This document shows, in pieces, positions 6,410 to 8,892 of a stretch of 8,892 bases of DNA (within the stretch, counting starts at the first letter, position 1; each line of letters begins with the position of its first letter). This DNA is from Cycloclasticus sp. (lineage in GTDB: Bacteria; Pseudomonadota; Gammaproteobacteria; Methylococcales; Cycloclasticaceae). The position numbers and the translations under genes were made by a program. The stretch is taken from assembly GCA_018066825.1 (NCBI GenBank), contig JAGPVU010000168.1, positions 1 through 8,892 of the forward strand. The letters are read 5' to 3'. The notes under the pieces are model-generated. The model worked only from the letters and a program-made list of their open reading frames with translations. It did no database searches and was not told where the DNA came from.

Positions 6410-6967
6410 ATGAAACACCTCGGTAAGCTCCTTTTAGCCTTCATTGCACTTAGCTCGTGGTGGTTCGCTTTTATGCATGAAACACCACTCGATGATAAGG
6501 CCATTAAGCCCGCACACAAGATAGACTATTTCCTTAAAGACTTTGATTTACTCAGCATGACAATGGCCGGACAGCCAAAGCAACGCTTGCATGGCGCCTA
6601 TATGCAACATTTTGTTGATGATGACAGCACAGAAATAACGACGCCAAAAATGACCATGTACACACTCGACAAGCCTGACTTGCACATTCATTCTGAAACA
6701 GGCTACATTTCCTCTGACGGTCAGCTTGTTTTACTCAATGGCGCGGTCAAGGTAAAAAGAGAGGCGTTAAAAAACATTGCAGCCATGGAGATCGACACGC
6801 ATAATCTTCGTGTTCAATTAGCAAACGATTTTGCCGAAACAGACGAGTTCGTTAAGATTAAGTCGGGCAATAACATCATCAAGGGTAACGGTTTACGCGC
6901 TCACTTTCGCGAACCGATTAATATCAAAATTTTAGAAAATGCACGGGGTCACCATGAAATCAAATAA
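6410..6967 (+). CDS. lptC: LptC, LPS transport bitopic membrane protein
   Basis: LptC links the inner-membrane LptB2FG extractor to the periplasmic LptA bridge. The 185-residue product (191 in E. coli) has one N-terminal membrane anchor (about 5-22, preceded by MKHLGK), then a periplasmic beta-jellyroll domain. Family-like features are a FLKDFDLLSM segment, ITTPKMTMYTLDKPDLHI, an LVLLNGAVKVKR turn, and a closing ILENARGHHE resembling the VRTSYEI end of E. coli LptC. Sequence similarity is low, as is usual for LptC, but the topology, length and position between kdsC and lptA are decisive. The ATG follows the kdsC stop by 11 bp with only a weak AGG overlapping that stop. The 3' end overlaps lptA by 14 bp. 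Confidence 0.94.
   Translation: MKHLGKLLLAFIALSSWWFAFMHETPLDDKAIKPAHKIDYFLKDFDLLSMTMAGQPKQRLHGAYMQHFVDDDSTEITTPKMTMYTLDKPDLHIHSETGYISSDGQLVLLNGAVKVKREALKNIAAMEIDTHNLRVQLANDFAETDEFVKIKSGNNIIKGNGLRAHFREPINIKILENARGHHEIK
6945..6949 (+). promoter_or_regulatory. Ribosome binding site favouring the ATG at 6954 for lptA
   Basis: GGGGT lies four bases before the ATG at 6954 and downstream of the alternative ATG at 6939, which has no purine-rich site at a suitable distance. The spacing is short, so the call is moderate. Confidence 0.5.
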
Positions 6968-7448
6968 GTTAGGGATTATCTTCTTTGCGCTGTCTATTGT
7001 TACATCGCCGGTGTGGTCGCTTAGTTCTGATAAAAGCAAACCCGTCGAAGTCGAAGCTGATAGCTTTAATCTTGATGATGCTAAGAAAATGACTGTTTAT
7101 TCAGGTAACGTCATCATCACTCAAGGCAGCATGGAAATAATCGCTGACAAAGTAACCATCTATGGTGCGCGTGGCGCCACTGACAAAGTGATTGCGACCG
7201 GCAAGCCGGTTAAATTTAAGCAGCAACCTGATGGTAAGCAACAACTCATTCGAGGTGAAGCCAAACGTTTCGAGTACCTAGTATCAAAAGACACCTTAAT
7301 ATTAATTAACCAAGCCACCTTATGGCAGGGTGGCAGCACCTTTGCCAGTGACCGTATCATCTATGACAGTAAACGCTCGATCGTTAAAGCTGGGGATAAA
7401 AAATCCGGTTCTAAACGCGTCAAAATCACCTTGCAACCTGCTAACTAA
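6954..7448 (+). CDS. lptA: LptA, periplasmic LPS transport bridge protein
   Basis: LptA polymerises into the beta-jellyroll bridge that carries LPS across the periplasm to LptD. The 164-residue product (185 in E. coli) starts with a signal peptide (Lys2 and Lys5, hydrophobic 6-17, likely cleavage after Ser22 in VWS). The LptA/OstA domain follows, including PVEVEADSFNL, TVYSGNVIITQGSMEIIADKV and LIRGEAKRFEY. I chose the ATG at 6954. GGGGT (6945-6949) precedes it closely, and MKSNKLG gives a clean signal peptide. An upstream ATG at 6939 would add five residues and place that site inside the coding region. The gene begins inside the end of lptC, so translation is probably coupled. The C-terminal tail is shorter than in E. 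coli. Confidence 0.95.
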   Translation: MKSNKLGIIFFALSIVTSPVWSLSSDKSKPVEVEADSFNLDDAKKMTVYSGNVIITQGSMEIIADKVTIYGARGATDKVIATGKPVKFKQQPDGKQQLIRGEAKRFEYLVSKDTLILINQATLWQGGSTFASDRIIYDSKRSIVKAGDKKSGSKRVKITLQPAN

Positions 7449-7450
7449 CC

Positions 7451-8176
7451 ATGAGTACGTTACGCGCCGAGAATATTTCCAAACAATTCAACCAGCGAAA
7501 GGTTGTTGACCAGGTTAGCATTAATGTAAACAGCGGTGAAGTAGTTGGCTTATTGGGCCCTAATGGGGCCGGCAAAACGACCAGTTTTTACATGACCGTG
7601 GGCTTGATAAAACCTGACAGCGGCCATGTTTTTTTAGATGATCAAGATATTACACAAAGCCCTATGCACGTGCGGGCACGAGAGGGTTTGGGTTATTTAC
7701 CGCAAGAGCCTTCTATTTTTAGAAAGCTTAGCGTTGAAGATAATATTTTAGCCATATTACAAACCAGGCACGACCTGTCTTCTGGTCAACAACAACTTCA
7801 ACTGGATGAATTATTACTTGAATTTGGCCTAAATCACCTGCGCAAACAAAGCGCAATGGCGCTATCTGGCGGCGAAAGAAGGCGCTTAGAAATCGCTCGA
7901 TCACTCGCCACCGAGCCCCGATTCATTTTATTGGATGAACCCTTTGCTGGCGTAGACCCTATCTCTGTTATTGATATTCAGAAAATTATTCACCACCTAT
8001 GCGAACGCGGCATAGGCGTACTGATTACTGACCACAACGTGCGAGAAACCCTTGGCACCTGCGATCGTGCGTATATACTAAACAATGGTAAAGTGATCAC
8101 CGAAGGGTCAGCGGAAGATATCTTAGAACACCGTGAGGTTCGAGATGTTTACCTTGGGCATGAATTTCGCATGTAA
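7451..8176 (+). CDS. lptB: LptB, ATPase of the LPS transporter
   Basis: LptB dimerises on the cytoplasmic face of LptF/LptG and powers LPS extraction from the inner membrane. The 241-residue product (also 241 in E. coli) has Walker A GPNGAGKTT (36-44), Q-loop Gln85 in YLPQEPSIFRKLSVEDN with Phe90 (the residue that contacts the LptF/G coupling helices in E. coli), and signature LSGGERRR (138-145). Walker B is FILLDEP (158-164) with catalytic Glu163, and switch His195 lies in ITDHNVRET. Numbering matches E. coli Glu163 and His195 exactly. It starts two bases after the lptA stop with no visible Shine-Dalgarno, so it probably relies on ribosomes finishing lptA. LptF and LptG are not in the window, as is usual. 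Confidence 0.98.
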   Translation: MSTLRAENISKQFNQRKVVDQVSINVNSGEVVGLLGPNGAGKTTSFYMTVGLIKPDSGHVFLDDQDITQSPMHVRAREGLGYLPQEPSIFRKLSVEDNILAILQTRHDLSSGQQQLQLDELLLEFGLNHLRKQSAMALSGGERRRLEIARSLATEPRFILLDEPFAGVDPISVIDIQKIIHHLCERGIGVLITDHNVRETLGTCDRAYILNNGKVITEGSAEDILEHREVRDVYLGHEFRM

Positions 8177-8272
8177 GTCAAAAATTCGACCCTGTTATTA
8201 GTAATATGGTCTAAACTTACACCTTATGAGATGTATTCAAGCGTTAATTTTTTCTACTATTAGGACATGTGA
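8177..8272 (+). other. Intergenic spacer lptB-rpoN
   Basis: These 96 AT-rich bases separate lptB from rpoN. I see no hairpin followed by a T-run, so no intrinsic terminator, and no -35/-10 pair with good spacing. rpoN may be read through from the lpt operon or have a weak promoter here. AGGA at 8262-8265, seven bases before the rpoN ATG, is a good ribosome site. Confidence 0.6.
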
Positions 8273-8892
8273 ATGAAGCAGTCTTTACAGCTTCGAGTTG
8301 GTCAACATCTGACCATGACACCCCAGCTTCAACAAGCTATTCGATTACTACAACTATCCACACTAGAACTGCAACAAGAAATTCAAACTGTCTTGGATAG
8401 CAATATGATGCTCGAAATCCCTGATGATGAACCCCCAACCGAGGATAGCGGCCAAGACAAAGACACGGCATCAGCAACAACTAGCGATAATAAAACCAGT
8501 GAGGGCTCACAAGACCACTTGCCGGATGAATTAGCCGTCGATACATCTTGGGATGAGATTTACGATTTAACGCCTTCAACAAGCACTAATCAATCCAACG
8601 ATAGCCCATTGCCCGACCCGGGTAGTATCAACTCAGCTAAACAAACCTTACACGATCACCTGCTGTGGCAGCTGCAACTCACCAATTTTTCTGACATTGA
8701 TCGCGCCATTGCTACGTCTATCATTGATAGCATTGATGATAATGGCTACCTAAAGTCCGACCTACAACACATTCACCAACATTTATGTGAGCAAATCGAT
8801 GACCTTGATTTTGACGAAGTGGTCGCTGTACTACACAAGATACAGTCCTACGACCCACCTGGGGTTGCCGCAGTAGATCTGCAAGACTGCTT
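8273..8892 (+). CDS. rpoN: RNA polymerase sigma-54 factor RpoN (3' end cut by window edge)
   Basis: Sigma-54 directs RNA polymerase to -24/-12 promoters and needs AAA+ activators. My translation gives 206 residues before the window ends, less than half of the usual ~480. Region I is MKQSLQLRVGQHLTMTPQLQ and the following Leu/Gln-rich helix (about 1-50), nearly matching E. coli. An acidic, low-complexity region II follows (about 51-120). The core-binding region III then begins, with QTLHDHLLWQLQLTNFSDID (125-143 area), DRAIATSIIDSIDDNGYL, and IQSYDPPGVAAVDLQDC at the cut. The helix-turn-helix and RpoN box lie outside. Two usually conserved positions differ: NMMLE for NPxLE (44-48) and Val201 where Arg is usual after GVAA. 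The reading frame is otherwise intact. Confidence 0.97.
   Translation, partial: MKQSLQLRVGQHLTMTPQLQQAIRLLQLSTLELQQEIQTVLDSNMMLEIPDDEPPTEDSGQDKDTASATTSDNKTSEGSQDHLPDELAVDTSWDEIYDLTPSTSTNQSNDSPLPDPGSINSAKQTLHDHLLWQLQLTNFSDIDRAIATSIIDSIDDNGYLKSDLQHIHQHLCEQIDDLDFDEVVAVLHKIQSYDPPGVAAVDLQDC

Noticed and set aside
8196..8207. TTATTAGTAATA as a terminator after lptB
   Set aside because: The near-palindrome has a one-base centre, contains only A-T pairs, and has no T-run after it.
1..8892. Mobile elements, CRISPR arrays, defence systems, tRNA or rRNA genes
   Set aside because: None is visible. Coding density is high with conserved housekeeping genes throughout, no transposase or integrase motif, and no regularly spaced long repeats.

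Overview
The window is a chromosomal housekeeping block from a gammaproteobacterium. Every protein aligns by recall with E. coli or Pseudomonas counterparts, and the gene order is the classic murA / mla / yrbG-kdsD-kdsC-lptC-lptA-lptB-rpoN neighbourhood. Base composition is moderate and slightly AT-rich. Nothing in the sequence identifies the genus. I see no mobile element, tRNA, rRNA, CRISPR array or phage remnant.

Left half (minus strand, read right to left from about 3741 to 1): a promoter-containing gap leads into mlaF-mlaE-mlaD-mlaB-murA. mlaF, mlaE, mlaD and mlaB encode the ATPase, permease, MCE-domain protein and STAS protein of the inner-membrane complex that moves phospholipids between the inner and outer membranes. 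murA, which lacks its last ~24 codons at the window edge, makes the first committed precursor of peptidoglycan. Two genes that sit in this operon in E. coli and Pseudomonas are absent: mlaC (periplasmic phospholipid carrier, expected between mlaD and mlaB) and ibaG (BolA-like, expected between mlaB and murA). Only 28 and 25 bp remain at those junctions.

Middle (3645-3880): a 236-bp divergent gap. It holds a plausible sigma-70 promoter for the mla operon, a short inverted repeat in its leader, and four same-orientation copies of a TTGAC core (GTCAA on the plus strand) spaced close to whole helical turns.

Right half (plus strand, 3881 to the end): yrbG (Na+/Ca2+ exchanger family), kdsD and kdsC (two steps of Kdo synthesis), then lptC, lptA and lptB (lipopolysaccharide transport), tightly packed with two overlaps. 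After a 96-bp gap comes rpoN (sigma-54), cut by the window end.

The block therefore joins outer-membrane lipid homeostasis (Mla), LPS core sugar synthesis (Kds), LPS export (Lpt) and peptidoglycan synthesis (MurA). No novel system was found. The points worth a second look are the missing mlaC and ibaG, the short MlaD tail, the repeated TTGAC elements in the divergent promoter region, and two substitutions at normally conserved positions of sigma-54.
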